DNA of 64,000 nt from Alphaproteobacteria bacterium. Its GTDB lineage: Bacteria; Pseudomonadota; Alphaproteobacteria; Caulobacterales; Caulobacteraceae. Below, in pieces: positions 1 through 9,313 of this stretch (position 1 is its first letter; every line of letters begins with the position of its first letter). The stretch is taken from assembly GCA_018821435.1 (NCBI GenBank), contig JAHJME010000010.1, positions 1 through 64,000 on the forward strand, read 5' to 3'. The position numbers and the translations under genes are program-made. The notes beneath the pieces were generated by a model. It searched no databases and was not told the DNA's origin. It saw only the letters and a list, made by a program, of their open reading frames with translations.

Positions 1-146
1 TAGGCCTGCGCCAGGTTCACGACTTCCGTCGGATCGTCCGTCGACATGGCGCAGGCATGCACATGCCGCGCAAGCGTCAGGTCCAGCCCGGCCAACTGGC
101 CCAGGGCGGCTTCCGCGGGATCGACGTCGGGGAACGGGGCGTCCAT
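1..146 (-). CDS. partial hypothetical protein (N-terminal 48 codons)
   Basis: An ATG at 146 on the minus strand opens a frame that runs off the left edge; about 48 codons are visible (starting MDAPFPDVDPAEAALGQLAG). The visible part is acidic and has no signal peptide or membrane segment. I do not recognise the family. It is divergent from the acyl-CoA dehydrogenase gene at 369, and the 222 bp between them hold no other gene that I can support. Confidence 0.5.
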   Translation of the reverse strand, partial: MDAPFPDVDPAEAALGQLAGLDLTLARHVHACAMSTDDPTEVVNLAQA

Positions 147-368
147 GACCGGGAGTGAAACACGCCGGTGCGTCAGGAGCGGACGTAGCGAGGGTGCGGC
201 GAATGACGATTTTCGGTCAGCAGGCCGATGCTCGCGATCGGTCTGCGGTGGACGTTGTCCGACCTGCTCCTCCCCTGATGCGAGGTCACGCTTTCCCTGT
301 CCCACCTCCGCGCGCAATGCTGGGGCCTTGAGGAAACGTCAGACCGGGACACCCGGCGGGACAGGGTC

Positions 369-1481
369 ATGAATTTCGACTTCTCCGACGACCAGAAGTT
401 TCTGAAGGCCGAGGCGCGGAAGTTCCTCGAGGCGAACTGCCCGACGAGCCGGGTGCGCAAGGTTCTGGACGACGACACCAAGGCGTATGACGCCGAACTG
501 TGGACGGCGGTGGCCGGGCAGGGGTGGCTGGGCGCCGCGATCCCCGAGGAACACGGCGGGCTGGGGCTGGGCCATCTGGAGCTGTGCGCCATCGCCGAGG
601 AGCTGGGGCGCGTGGTCGCGCCGATCCCGTTCGCCTCGACGGTCTATTTCCTGGCCGAGGCGGTGATGCTGGCCGGGACCGAGGCGCAGAAGGCGGCGCT
701 GCTGCCGAAGATCGCGGGGGGCGAGGTCGTCGGCTGCGTGGCGACGTCGGAGGGGCCGGGCGTGCTGGTGGCGTCGGCGCTGCAGGCCAGCGTGTCGGGC
801 GGCAAGCTGAGCGGGACCAAGCTGCCGGTGACCGACGGCGACATCGCCACCCACGCCCTGGTGCTGGCCAAGGAGAACGGCCAGCCGGGCCTGTTCCTGG
901 TCGATCTTTCGGCGGGCGTGACGCGCGCACCGCTGAAGACCCTGGACCCGACCCGCGACGCGGCGAAGCTGACGTTCGCGGGCGCGCCGGCCGAGCGGCT
1001 GGGCGCGGCGGGCGAGGGCTTCGAGCTGCTGGAGCGGGTGACCGACCGGGCGGCTGTGCTGTTGGCGTTCGAGCAGTGCGGCGGCGCCGACCGCTGCCTG
1101 GAGATGGCCAAGGCCTATGCGCTGGAGCGCTATGCGTTCGGCCGGGTGATCGCCAGCTACCAGGCGATCAAGCACAAGCTGGCCGACATCTATGTGAAGA
1201 ACGAGCTGGCGCGGTCCAACGCCTACTATGGCGCCTGGGCGCTCAACACCGACGCGCCGGAGCTGCCGGTGGCGGCCAGCGCGGCGCGGATCGCCGCCAG
1301 CGAGGCCTTCTGGTTCGGGGCCAAGGAGAACATCCAGACCCACGGCGGCATCGGCTTCACCTGGGAGGTGGACGCCCATCTGTACTACCGCCGCTCGCGG
1401 CAACTGGCCCTGGTGGCCGGCGCGCCGCGGGTCTGGAAGGAACGGCTGGTCTCCCACCTCGAACGTCGCAACGCGGCCTAG
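369..1481 (+). CDS. acyl-CoA dehydrogenase family protein
   Basis: A 370-residue FAD-dependent acyl-CoA dehydrogenase, which would introduce the alpha-beta double bond of an acyl-CoA in fatty-acid or related catabolism. The sequence shows the usual order of helical N-terminal domain (DFSDDQKFLKAEARKFL), central beta domain and helical C-terminal domain. The C-terminal signature THGGIGFTWEVDAHLYYRR (about residues 325-343) is typical of FadE-like family members. Length is normal. The ATG at 369 follows a weak purine stretch (AGGG). It lies 10 bp upstream of a second family member in the same direction, which suggests an operon of paired dehydrogenases. The substrate cannot be read from the sequence. 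Confidence 0.9.
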   Translation: MNFDFSDDQKFLKAEARKFLEANCPTSRVRKVLDDDTKAYDAELWTAVAGQGWLGAAIPEEHGGLGLGHLELCAIAEELGRVVAPIPFASTVYFLAEAVMLAGTEAQKAALLPKIAGGEVVGCVATSEGPGVLVASALQASVSGGKLSGTKLPVTDGDIATHALVLAKENGQPGLFLVDLSAGVTRAPLKTLDPTRDAAKLTFAGAPAERLGAAGEGFELLERVTDRAAVLLAFEQCGGADRCLEMAKAYALERYAFGRVIASYQAIKHKLADIYVKNELARSNAYYGAWALNTDAPELPVAASAARIAASEAFWFGAKENIQTHGGIGFTWEVDAHLYYRRSRQLALVAGAPRVWKERLVSHLERRNAA

Positions 1482-1491
1482 GAGCGGACAC

Positions 1492-2718
1492 ATGGACTTC
1501 AACGACTCTCCCGAGGAAGCCGCCTACCGCGCCAAGGTCCGCGCCTGGCTGGAGGCCAACGCGCCGAAGAAGGCCGTCTCGGATGATGGCGAAGGCGGCG
1601 GTGCGATGGCCGCGTCCAAGGCCTGGCAGGCCAAGAAGGCGGCGGCCGGCTACGCCTGCATCACCTGGCCCGAGGCCTGGGGCGGGCAGGGCGGCAATCC
1701 GGTGCAGCAGGTGATCTTCAACCAGGAAGAAGCCCGGCACCCGATCCCGCCGAACCCGTTCCAGATCGGCCTGGGCATGTGCGTGCCGACGGTGGCGACG
1801 TTTGCCGATCAGGCGACCAGGGACCGGTTCGTGGGCCCGGCGCTGCGGGGCGAAGAGATCTGGTGCCAGCTGTTCTCGGAACCGGCCGGCGGCTCGGACG
1901 TGGCGGCGGCGCGGACCAAGGCGGTTCGGGCCGACGACGGCTCGGGCGACTGGCTGATCTCGGGGCAAAAGGTGTGGACGACGGGGGCCCAGTTCTCGAA
2001 CTTCGGCATCGTCGTCACCCGGACCGACCCGGACGCGCCCAAGCACAAGGGCATGACCATGTTCTGAGTCGATATGAGCGATCCGGGCATCGAGGTCAGG
2101 CCCATCCACCAGATGTCGGGCGGCTCGGGCTTCAACGAGGTGTTCTTCACCGAGGTGCGCGTGCCGGACAGCCAGCGGCTGGGGGCGATCAACGAGGGCT
2201 GGAAGGTCAGCCTGGTCACGCTGATGAACGAGCGGCTGGCGGTGGGCGGGGCGTCCGGCGCGGGCTGGACCGAGTTCATGGAAGCCGCGCGCGGCATCAC
2301 CGGCCTGGACGGCGCGTCGGCGCTGAAGGACCAGGCGCTGCGCGAGAAGCTGGCCGACTGGTATGTCCAGGCCGAGGGGCTGAAGCACACCCGCAACCGG
2401 ACGATGACCGCGCTGAGCCGGGGCCAGACGCCGGGGCCGGAGAGTTCGATCGGCAAGATCGTCTCGGCGCTGCAGATGCAGGACCTGGGCAACTCGGCGA
2501 TCGAGATGATGGATCAGTACGGGATCATCGACGATCCGGAGCTGGCGCCGCTCCGGGGTGCGTTCCACACGTCGCTGATGTTCGCGCCGGGCCTGCGGAT
2601 CGCCGGCGGCACGGACGAGATCCTGAAGAACATCATCGCCGAGCGGGTGCTGGGTCTGCCGGGCGACATCCGCGTCGACAAGGACGTGGCGTTCAAGGAC
2701 CTGCCGACGGGGCGGTGA
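1492..2718 (+). pseudogene. acyl-CoA dehydrogenase interrupted by an in-frame TGA
   Basis: A second acyl-CoA dehydrogenase of about 408 codons, with all family landmarks: the FAD-contacting stretch SEPAGGSDVA, the GQKVWTT segment, and the C-terminal GGTDEILKNIIAERVLGLPG. One in-frame TGA at 2065-2067 breaks it after KHKGMTMF. Translation in the same frame resumes as VDMSDPGIEVRPIHQMSGG, exactly the expected continuation, so nothing else is missing. Relatives carry a bulky hydrophobic residue here, often Trp or Phe, so a single TGG to TGA change would explain it. An ATG at 2074 could restart translation, giving two chains (192 and 214 residues). It may be a recent pseudogene, a sequencing error, a readthrough gene or a split gene. 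Confidence 0.8.
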
Positions 2719-2742
2719 CGCCCCGTCGGAGATCTCTTCGTC

Positions 2743-3408
2743 CTAGGCGGCCAGCGCGCGGCGACGGCGCAGGCGGGCGCCGGCCAGGCCGAAGCCGCCG
2801 ATCATCAGCGCCCAGGTCGTGGGCTCGGGGACGGGGGCGTTGAAGCCGGTCACCAGACCCTGGTTCCAGTCGGTCTTGAAGGCATAGATCCGGCTGTTGG
2901 TGACGGTGGTGTTGTTCTGGTCGACGTCGAGGAACAGGTTGCCGCCGCCCAGCAGCTCGAAGTTGCGGACCGTCAGCATCAGGTTGCCCTTGGACGGGTC
3001 GTAGCTGAAATCGTTCGAGAGCTTGAAGTTCAACTGACCATTGGCCAGCGCCGGGATGGCGCCGTCGAACACCTTGACGAAGCTGGAGTCGAACCACGGG
3101 GAGTTGACGCCGTCGGTGGTGTCGAAGCCCGCGATGTTGGCATTGCTGTACGACAGGTAGAGCTGGAACGACCCGTTCATCGGCGTCGTGTGGGCCGGGT
3201 CCAGGGTGTCGTAGAAGCTGATCTGGTCGATGTCGATCGCCCCCAGGCTGGCGGCGCTATAGACCTGCTGGAAGTAGTAGCTGCCGCCCGTGCCGCCGAA
3301 CGGGATGCTGTTCGAGGTGTCGGCCGTGCCGATCACCAGGGCCTGGGCGGGGGCCGCGGCGGCCCCGAGGCTCAGGGCGGCGGCCGCCGCCAGAAGAAGC
3401 TTCTTCAT
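2743..3408 (-). CDS. PEPxxWA-CTERM secreted protein
   Basis: A 221-residue exported protein. It has a cleavable signal peptide (MKKLLLAAAAALSLGAAAAP) and a C-terminal sorting tail PEPTTWALMIGGFGLAG followed by an Arg cluster, the PEPxxWA-CTERM pattern recognised by exosortase-type systems. The middle is rich in Asn, Gly, Ser and Tyr, as in extracellular or matrix-associated substrates, and shows no catalytic motif. The ATG at 3408 was preferred to a TTG two codons upstream because GAGG lies about nine bases before it. No exosortase gene is in the window. Function beyond export and sorting is unknown. Confidence 0.88.
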   Translation of the reverse strand: MKKLLLAAAAALSLGAAAAPAQALVIGTADTSNSIPFGGTGGSYYFQQVYSAASLGAIDIDQISFYDTLDPAHTTPMNGSFQLYLSYSNANIAGFDTTDGVNSPWFDSSFVKVFDGAIPALANGQLNFKLSNDFSYDPSKGNLMLTVRNFELLGGGNLFLDVDQNNTTVTNSRIYAFKTDWNQGLVTGFNAPVPEPTTWALMIGGFGLAGARLRRRRALAA

Positions 3409-3566
3409 ACGCAAATCCTCAGAGTGCTGGTTGACCCGTCGCGTCCGCGAGGGGGCGAGCCGCCCACCACGGCGAAGGTCGCGGGCCAGCGCTTAGCGGC
3501 CGCGTGTGACGTACGGTTGATGGTTTGTTGACCATCTGCCGCCGGGGGCCGGCGGCGGTCGCGCGC

Positions 3567-4874
3567 CTAGGCCGTGAGCGCCAGCGGCGGGGCGGTGTTG
3601 TCGGTGACGAGGCCGCTGTAGAGCCGGGTCAGGGCCTCGAAGGTGGCGTCCCAGCCGTGGCGCGTCTCGGCGCGGCGGCGGGCGGCCTGGGAGATGGCGG
3701 CCACGTCGCGGGCGAACAGGGCCTCGATGGCCGCGGCCAGGCCGGCGGGCTCGACGTTGTCGGCCGGCTGGCCCACGTGACTGTCGATCAGTTCGCCGAC
3801 GCCGCCCCGGCGGGAGCCCACCACCGGCAAGCCGGCGGCCATCGCCTCGAGCACGAACAGGCCGAAGATCTCGTTCTCGTTGGCGTGCAGGGCGGCGTCG
3901 CAGGACGCCAGCAGGGCGGCCAGGCGCACGGGGTCGCGCTCGAAGTCCAGGCTGACGACGCTGGGCGACCAGGTCACGTCCTTGCCGGCGCCGACGAGCA
4001 GCAGCTTGTACGGGGCGCCCAGGCGCTCCACCGCGGCCACCATGGACTCGATGTTCTTCTCCCGCGCCGGGCGGCCGGCGAAGACCAGCAGGCGGGTGTC
4101 GGCGGGCAGGCCCAGCTTGCGGAGCAGCCTGGGCCTGTCGCCCCGGCCGGGGTGGAACAGGTCGGTATCGACGCCCAGTTGCTGGATCGACATGCGCTGC
4201 ACGCCCGCGTCGGCCAGGCGGGCGGCCATGTGGCGGCTGGGAGCGACCACGTGGTCGAAGCGCTGATAGGCCTGGGCCCAGAAGTTGAACGCCGGCGCCT
4301 CGGCCCACTCGCCGAAGTGCAGGGCGGCCAGGGCGGCGGCGTCGGTGTGGCAGAAGCCCACCACCGGCACGCCCAGGGCGTCGCCCGCATAGAGCGCCGC
4401 GTGACCGGGGACGAAGACGTCGCCGGCCTCGATCACGTCGGGCTCCAGCAGGCGCAGCACCGTCTGCCACTTCGAGAGGCTGGCCGGCATCCGGTAGCCG
4501 TTGCCGAAGGGCACGCGGGTGGCGGCGACGGTGACGTGCCCATCGGCGTCGGCATGGGTGCGGGGGCCGGGGGTGACCAGGGTGTGGCGGACGTCGGGGC
4601 GGCGCCTGGCCAGCCAGGCGCGCTTGGCCATCAGGTAGCGCTTCACGCCGCCGGACTGGGGCGCGTACATCATGGTCGTGTCGATCAGGTGGAAGCCCGC
4701 GCGCCGGGGCTCGACCGCGCAAGCCGGCGCCTCCGGCTCCAGCCGGATCAGATTAGCGGTCCTCTGGGCAGGGGCGTCGAACACGCGGCCCGATCTCCGT
4801 TCGATGGTGCTGGTCGTGGCGGTGTTCTGTGACGGTACGGTGAAGGTGGGCGCCGTGAAGGTTGGCCGCAGCAC
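3567..4874 (-). CDS. glycosyltransferase family 4-like protein
   Basis: A GT-B fold glycosyltransferase of about 435 residues. The N-terminal acceptor side contains the QSGGVKRYL glycine-rich loop at about residues 72-80. The C-terminal donor domain shows VFAGRPAREKNI and the E-x7-E motif in ENEIFGLFVLEAMAAGLPVV, typical of retaining GT4 enzymes that use nucleotide sugars. It probably acts at the cytoplasmic face in surface polysaccharide or glycolipid synthesis; the sugar is not predictable. The start is a GTG at 4874 with AAGG nearly touching it. The first ~57 residues have no recognisable family counterpart, so the true start may be different. The 246 bp upstream hold no gene. Confidence 0.85.
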   Translation of the reverse strand: MLRPTFTAPTFTVPSQNTATTSTIERRSGRVFDAPAQRTANLIRLEPEAPACAVEPRRAGFHLIDTTMMYAPQSGGVKRYLMAKRAWLARRRPDVRHTLVTPGPRTHADADGHVTVAATRVPFGNGYRMPASLSKWQTVLRLLEPDVIEAGDVFVPGHAALYAGDALGVPVVGFCHTDAAALAALHFGEWAEAPAFNFWAQAYQRFDHVVAPSRHMAARLADAGVQRMSIQQLGVDTDLFHPGRGDRPRLLRKLGLPADTRLLVFAGRPAREKNIESMVAAVERLGAPYKLLLVGAGKDVTWSPSVVSLDFERDPVRLAALLASCDAALHANENEIFGLFVLEAMAAGLPVVGSRRGGVGELIDSHVGQPADNVEPAGLAAAIEALFARDVAAISQAARRRAETRHGWDATFEALTRLYSGLVTDNTAPPLALTA

Positions 4875-5120
4875 CTTGGCGCGCAGCGCCCTAACGACGG
4901 CCGGTCGGGTCGGGCGTCTCGTCGAAAGCCTGGGCAGGGGCTGCCTCGTTCGCTCGGCGTTCGGCCATCGTCGCGGCCACCCCCGTCATGTCAGCAACGA
5001 CGGCGGCGCTTTCAAGGCTTGAGCGCGACGCACGCGCAACGATTGTCATGGGCGCCCTCCGAACAGCTTACCTGCCGGCCCGATAACCCGTGGGCCGCCG
5101 GGTGGTTGCAGGCGGCGCGG

Positions 5121-6374
5121 TCAGGCGGGGAGCGTCTCGCCGTCCAGGGTGGTCTTCAGGTTCCCGGGCACCAGCAGCAGCATCGGCAGGATCAGGGCGT
5201 AGATCACCACCGTGGCGTAGATCGCGGTCTGGAAGCCGCCCTTCTGGTCATAGAGCCAGGCGCCGAACACGTCGCCGAAGCGGAGCGAGACGTAATACAT
5301 GGCGATGAACATCATCATCATCGTGCCCTGCAGCCCGCGCGGGCAGGCGCGGATGGCGAGGTCGGTGAAGGCCGCCTGACCCAGGCCGCCGATCAGGCCC
5401 AGCAGGGCGGCGGCGAACAGGGCCTCGGTGGGCGTGCGGACGAACAGCAACGGGACCATCTGGACCACCGCCATGGTCGTGCCGACCCACAGCAGCGTGT
5501 TCAGGCGCACGCGGCGGCACAGCCAGGCGTAGGCCAGCATCATCGGGGCGAAGGCGCCCATGAAGATCGCGTACCAGGCGCCGACCTGGGCGTCGGTGGC
5601 GTGCAGGTCGTTGGAGAGGTGGAACTGCAGCACCGGCCCGGTGGCCGGCGCGAACTGCCACAAGAGCTGGATCGCCATGATCGCGTACAGCGGCCGGTGG
5701 CGCAGCAGGCGGGCGAAATCGCCGGCGGCGTCGTGCTCGCGTGCGGTCTGGTGGTGGCTGTCGAACAGGCGGCGGGGACCCAGGGCGCCAAGGACCGCGA
5801 CCACGAGCATCAGGCCGGCGCCGACGCCGAACAGGATGCGCGCCGCGCCGACGGCGTCGCGGCCTTCCAGATAGCCGCTGAGCGCCCCGCCCAGGAAGTA
5901 GGCGACCATGTTGGGGATCATGATCACCAGGTTGCCCATGACGCTGACCTGGCCGGTCATCGCCTCGTCCTGGCCGATCGCCGCCGTCGCCCCGCGCCCG
6001 GCGCTCAGCACCATCTGGATGGCGACGGTGGTCATGAACACCCCGGCCAGCAGCAGGCCGTAGGTGGGCTGCAGCAGGATCATCAGCCCGTAGGCGGCGG
6101 CGGTCAGCAGGCCGAACAGGACCACATGGGCGCGGTCGCCCCGGCGGAACGGGCTCCAGGTGTCGCGCAGGAAGCCGAACAGGAAGCCCACGAACAGCGG
6201 GATCGAGGCGATCAGGTTGAACGTCGCCACGCCGTGCGCGGAGAGGCCCAGCTTGTTCTTCAGGAAGAAGACCACCGGCAGGCCGATCAGGCCCTCATAC
6301 GGCACCGCGAACTGGACCAGGACCAGGGTGACCGCGCCATAGGCCAGCAGGCGGGTCCGCTCGGCGGTGGTCAC
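5121..6374 (-). CDS. MFS-type membrane transporter
   Basis: About 417 residues with roughly twelve hydrophobic segments in the major facilitator pattern and a charged central loop after the sixth (RRLFDSHHQTAREHD). Its layout resembles the AmpG or folate-biopterin (BT1-like) branch, but I cannot assign a substrate. I chose a GTG start at 6374 (VTTAERTRLL) because GGAAGG lies about nine bases upstream; a longer frame begins at 6464 without a better ribosome-binding site. It stands alone between a glycosyltransferase and a PEP-CTERM gene, both on the same strand. Confidence 0.8.
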   Translation of the reverse strand: MTTAERTRLLAYGAVTLVLVQFAVPYEGLIGLPVVFFLKNKLGLSAHGVATFNLIASIPLFVGFLFGFLRDTWSPFRRGDRAHVVLFGLLTAAAYGLMILLQPTYGLLLAGVFMTTVAIQMVLSAGRGATAAIGQDEAMTGQVSVMGNLVIMIPNMVAYFLGGALSGYLEGRDAVGAARILFGVGAGLMLVVAVLGALGPRRLFDSHHQTAREHDAAGDFARLLRHRPLYAIMAIQLLWQFAPATGPVLQFHLSNDLHATDAQVGAWYAIFMGAFAPMMLAYAWLCRRVRLNTLLWVGTTMAVVQMVPLLFVRTPTEALFAAALLGLIGGLGQAAFTDLAIRACPRGLQGTMMMMFIAMYYVSLRFGDVFGAWLYDQKGGFQTAIYATVVIYALILPMLLLVPGNLKTTLDGETLPA

Positions 6375-6499
6375 GCCGCACGGCCTTCCAGCGTCCGTCC
6401 GATCCGCCGCATGCGATCCCCCGAAGCCCTCCCCGACAGCAAGGCGCCGCGCGGGGATTGGCAACGGTTAATTGGCGGCGGGCAGTGTGGCGTCGCGGC

Positions 6500-7192
6500 T
6501 CAGGCGGCGAGGCGCGGCCGGCGGCGGAGCATGGCGCCCGCGCCGGCGAAGCCCAGGATCATCAGCGCCCAGCTCCCCGGTTCCGGAACCTCGGCGCGGG
6601 AGAGCGTGAAATTCACGCCGGTGGAATCGTTGGCGTAGCTTCCGGCCGGGTTGACGACGAAGGCCAGGAACTGACCTTGCGCGAGCGAGATGGAGCCGCT
6701 GCGGCTCAAGCTGAGGGTGTTGGCGCCCAATGCGCCGACCGGTGTGCCGACGCCTACGCCGCTGGCGTTGGTGATGCTGGAAATCCCGATGCCGGAGGGC
6801 GAGTTGTCCAGGATATTGAAGCTGACCTCGAAGTCGTAGACGCCGGCCTCCGGCGCGAAGAAGAAGATGCCGATGGCGTTGGACGCGCCAGGATGCACCA
6901 GCAGCCGATCGTTGGGCACGGTGTAGGTGCCCTCCGTGAAAGTGGTGGACGACTTGTAGACGCCCGGCAGCCCGCCGCCGTCCTGAAGGCAGAAGGTCGA
7001 GGTCACGACGCAGGCTCCGGACGGCGCGGTCAGCGGCATGGGCGGGGCGATGACCCCGACGGGCGGCATCTTCATGTAGACGAACCCACCGGAGCCCTGT
7101 TGGCCATCGAAGGCGGTGAAGGCGTCGTAGGTGACAGCCTGCGCCGAGGACGCGAGCGCCAGCGCGCCAACGAGCGTTGCGACGAATTTCAT
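6500..7192 (-). CDS. PEPxxWA-CTERM secreted protein
   Basis: A 230-residue exported protein with a signal peptide (MKFVATLVGALALASSAQA) and the C-terminal tail PEPGSWALMILGFAGAGAM followed by Arg residues. The body is a Ser/Gly/Asn-rich beta-type sequence with one pair of cysteines (CVVTSTFC). It belongs with four other such proteins in this window but shows no clear sequence similarity to them outside the sorting tail. AGGGGG before the ATG supports the start. It is divergent from the histidine kinase gene. Function unknown beyond presumed surface or matrix location. Confidence 0.87.
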   Translation of the reverse strand: MKFVATLVGALALASSAQAVTYDAFTAFDGQQGSGGFVYMKMPPVGVIAPPMPLTAPSGACVVTSTFCLQDGGGLPGVYKSSTTFTEGTYTVPNDRLLVHPGASNAIGIFFFAPEAGVYDFEVSFNILDNSPSGIGISSITNASGVGVGTPVGALGANTLSLSRSGSISLAQGQFLAFVVNPAGSYANDSTGVNFTLSRAEVPEPGSWALMILGFAGAGAMLRRRPRLAA

Positions 7193-7371
7193 TTGAACCC
7201 CCTGCGGGCCCTCACGCCCGATTACGGGTCGAGGCTATGGCGCGGCCGGCCCCGAGGCCATTAGACCGCATGGTCTACCGGGCTCGCGCCCAACGCGAGC
7301 GCCAGGCCCGTCGCTTGACAGGCAAGGCGCTGCCCTGGATCGTCGCCATCGTGGCAGATACCGCTTCTGGG

Positions 7372-8709
7372 ATGGACGCGCCGCTTCGCGACCATGTGCT
7401 GGTCAACGAAGCACGCACGGAGCTGAAGGGCAGTATCGCGGCCTGGCTCGGGCTGACCGTCGTCACGGCGGTGCTGGCGTTCGAATTCGTCGACCGCGCC
7501 GACCCGAATGGCTTCGCGGCCTGGTTCGCCACCCTGTCGCTGCTCCTGATCGCATGGCTCGCCGCCTGGGTCCGATTCATGGTCCGTCCACCGACCGACC
7601 GGGCGATCCTGGCCGGCTGGATCCCGGGCGCGAAAGCGGGGATGACGCTGTGCAATCTCGCCACGGCGGGGAGTGTGTGGGTGTTCCTTCCCGTCGCCGA
7701 CCCGGACCTGCGCGCGCTGCTTCTGGTGCTGTACGCCTGGTACCTGATCATCCAGTTCGCCGCGGCCACCGAGGCGACGCAGGTGCTGGGGAGCGCGGTC
7801 GTCCTGCTGCTCGGATCCCTGACGGCGTGGCTGCTGGCGGCGCGGCCGCCCTACTTCCTGCAGCTGTGCCTGTTCCTGCCGCTGTTCGGCGCGACGCTGA
7901 TCGCGATTCGGCGGTTCGTCAGGGAGGCGGTGGTGAGGGCTACTACGGCGCGCGTGGCGGCCGACCTGGCGCGTCGCGAGCTGGCGCAGGCCCTGGCCAG
8001 CCTGGAACGCGAACGTGACGCCAAGACCCAGTTCATCCGCGCCGCCTCGCACGATCTGCAGCAGCCTTTGCAGGCTGCGTCCCTGTTCCTGAGCCGGGTG
8101 CGACCCCAGGGCCGGGCGCCCGATCAGACGGCCTCGTTGAGCGGGCTGCGCAAGGCGCTGGACGCGGCGCGCGCGCTCGTGGGCGTCATGCTGGAGCATC
8201 TCAAGCTCGAAAGCGGCGCCGTGGAGCCGGACATGACGTCCGTCGCCGCATCAGAAATCTTCGAGCGGGTGCTCCTGACGCAGAGGCCGGCGGCGGCCCA
8301 GGCGGGCCTGCGCGTCACCACGGTCGGGGGGCGTATCCGCTTGCGGGCCGACCCCCTGCTCCTGGCGCGCGCGGTGGAAAACCTCGTCGCCAACGCAATC
8401 CGCCATTCCGGCGGGCGACGGGTGCTGCTGGGTGCGCGCGCGAGATACAGCGAGGTGACGATCTGGGTGATGGACGACGGACGCGGCGTGGCGTCGGGCG
8501 ACGAGACGCGAATCTTCGCCGCCTTCGAACAGGGCGCCAGCGTCGGCGCGTCAGGAGGGTTCGGGCTGGGCCTGGCCTCGGCCCACGGTCTCGTGGCGCT
8601 CATGGGCGGTCGCTGCGGTCTTGCGACCCCCGCCGGGTCGGGCGCCGCCTTTTACATCCGTCTGCCGGCGCACGACGCCGAGGCCCGGGGCCTGCCGTGC
8701 GCGGCCTGA
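7372..8709 (+). CDS. membrane-bound sensor histidine kinase
   Basis: The N-terminal half has about six transmembrane segments and no evident extracellular sensor. A coiled stretch leads to the phosphorylation box AASHDLQQPLQAASLFL (His in HDLQQP), then the ATPase boxes ENLVANAIRHSGG, DDGRGV and GFGLGLASAHG. The HDLxQPLQA variant is typical of kinases paired with small NarL-like regulators, and such a regulator overlaps its 3' end. The ATG at 7372 (445 residues) is my choice; in-frame starts at 7177, 7237 and 7270 exist. The earlier ones would put the start inside the divergent neighbour's leader. A TTGACA at 7315-7320 could be its -35 element. Confidence 0.85.
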   Translation: MDAPLRDHVLVNEARTELKGSIAAWLGLTVVTAVLAFEFVDRADPNGFAAWFATLSLLLIAWLAAWVRFMVRPPTDRAILAGWIPGAKAGMTLCNLATAGSVWVFLPVADPDLRALLLVLYAWYLIIQFAAATEATQVLGSAVVLLLGSLTAWLLAARPPYFLQLCLFLPLFGATLIAIRRFVREAVVRATTARVAADLARRELAQALASLERERDAKTQFIRAASHDLQQPLQAASLFLSRVRPQGRAPDQTASLSGLRKALDAARALVGVMLEHLKLESGAVEPDMTSVAASEIFERVLLTQRPAAAQAGLRVTTVGGRIRLRADPLLLARAVENLVANAIRHSGGRRVLLGARARYSEVTIWVMDDGRGVASGDETRIFAAFEQGASVGASGGFGLGLASAHGLVALMGGRCGLATPAGSGAAFYIRLPAHDAEARGLPCAA

Positions 8710-9263
8710 TCTGCGACGACCACCCGCTGATGCGCGAGGCGCTGAGCGGCGCCATCCGCGATCGCTGGCCGGACCTGACGGTTGAAGAGGCCGGCGACTA
8801 TCCGACGGCCTGGGCATGCGCCGAGGCGCAACCCGACTTCTGCCTCGTCGATCTCGCCATGCCAGGCGCCGACCCCGTGGCGGGGATCTCCGGCCTCCGC
8901 GCTCGCGCCCCTGACGCGGCCCTCGTCGTGATCACGGGCCTCGCGGACAAGGACCTTCTGGCGGAGGTTCGCGCCTGTGGCGTTGCGGGCGTGTTCTCCA
9001 AGAACGCGCCGACCGAGCTGATGCTCGAAGCCATTCGCGCCGTGGTCCCCGGACTCCAGGCCCTGGAGGTCGCGAGCCTTCCGCCGCGCCAGCGCGAGGT
9101 CCTGGTTCTGCTGGGCAAGGGGCTCACCAACAAGGAGATCGGCCTGCGGCTGGGCATCTCGCCGGCGACCGTCAAGATCCACGTCGCGCGCACCATCAGT
9201 TGGCTGGGCGCGGTGAACCGGACCGACGCCGTCGCCCGGGCTCAGCGGGCCCGCATCATCTAG
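8697..9263 (+). CDS. NarL/LuxR-type response regulator
   Basis: A 188-residue regulator: a receiver domain with the acidic pair DD at residues 7-8, phosphoacceptor Asp52 (CLVDLAMPG) and the conserved Lys in FSKNAP, then a LuxR-type helix-turn-helix (LPPRQREVLVLLGKGLTNKE, residues about 127-185). The GTG start overlaps the kinase stop by 13 bases, so translation is probably coupled and the two form a phosphorelay pair. A short receiver-HTH spacing suggests a compact regulator; targets are not evident. It converges on the amidase gene. Confidence 0.9.
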   Translation: MRGLICDDHPLMREALSGAIRDRWPDLTVEEAGDYPTAWACAEAQPDFCLVDLAMPGADPVAGISGLRARAPDAALVVITGLADKDLLAEVRACGVAGVFSKNAPTELMLEAIRAVVPGLQALEVASLPPRQREVLVLLGKGLTNKEIGLRLGISPATVKIHVARTISWLGAVNRTDAVARAQRARII

Positions 9264-9313
9264 ATCTCCTCGCCAACGGCGGCGGCTGGGCCTCCTCGGC
9301 CGGCTCCCGGCCC

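Noticed and set aside
2065..2067. TGA read as selenocysteine
   Set aside because: Acyl-CoA dehydrogenases are not selenoproteins, no selenocysteine insertion hairpin is evident just after the codon, and the expected residue is hydrophobic.
5019..6638. A 539-codon plus-strand frame opposite the MFS transporter
   Set aside because: Its translation is Gln/Gly/Ala-rich shadow sequence with no motif; the minus strand encodes a clear 12-helix transporter.
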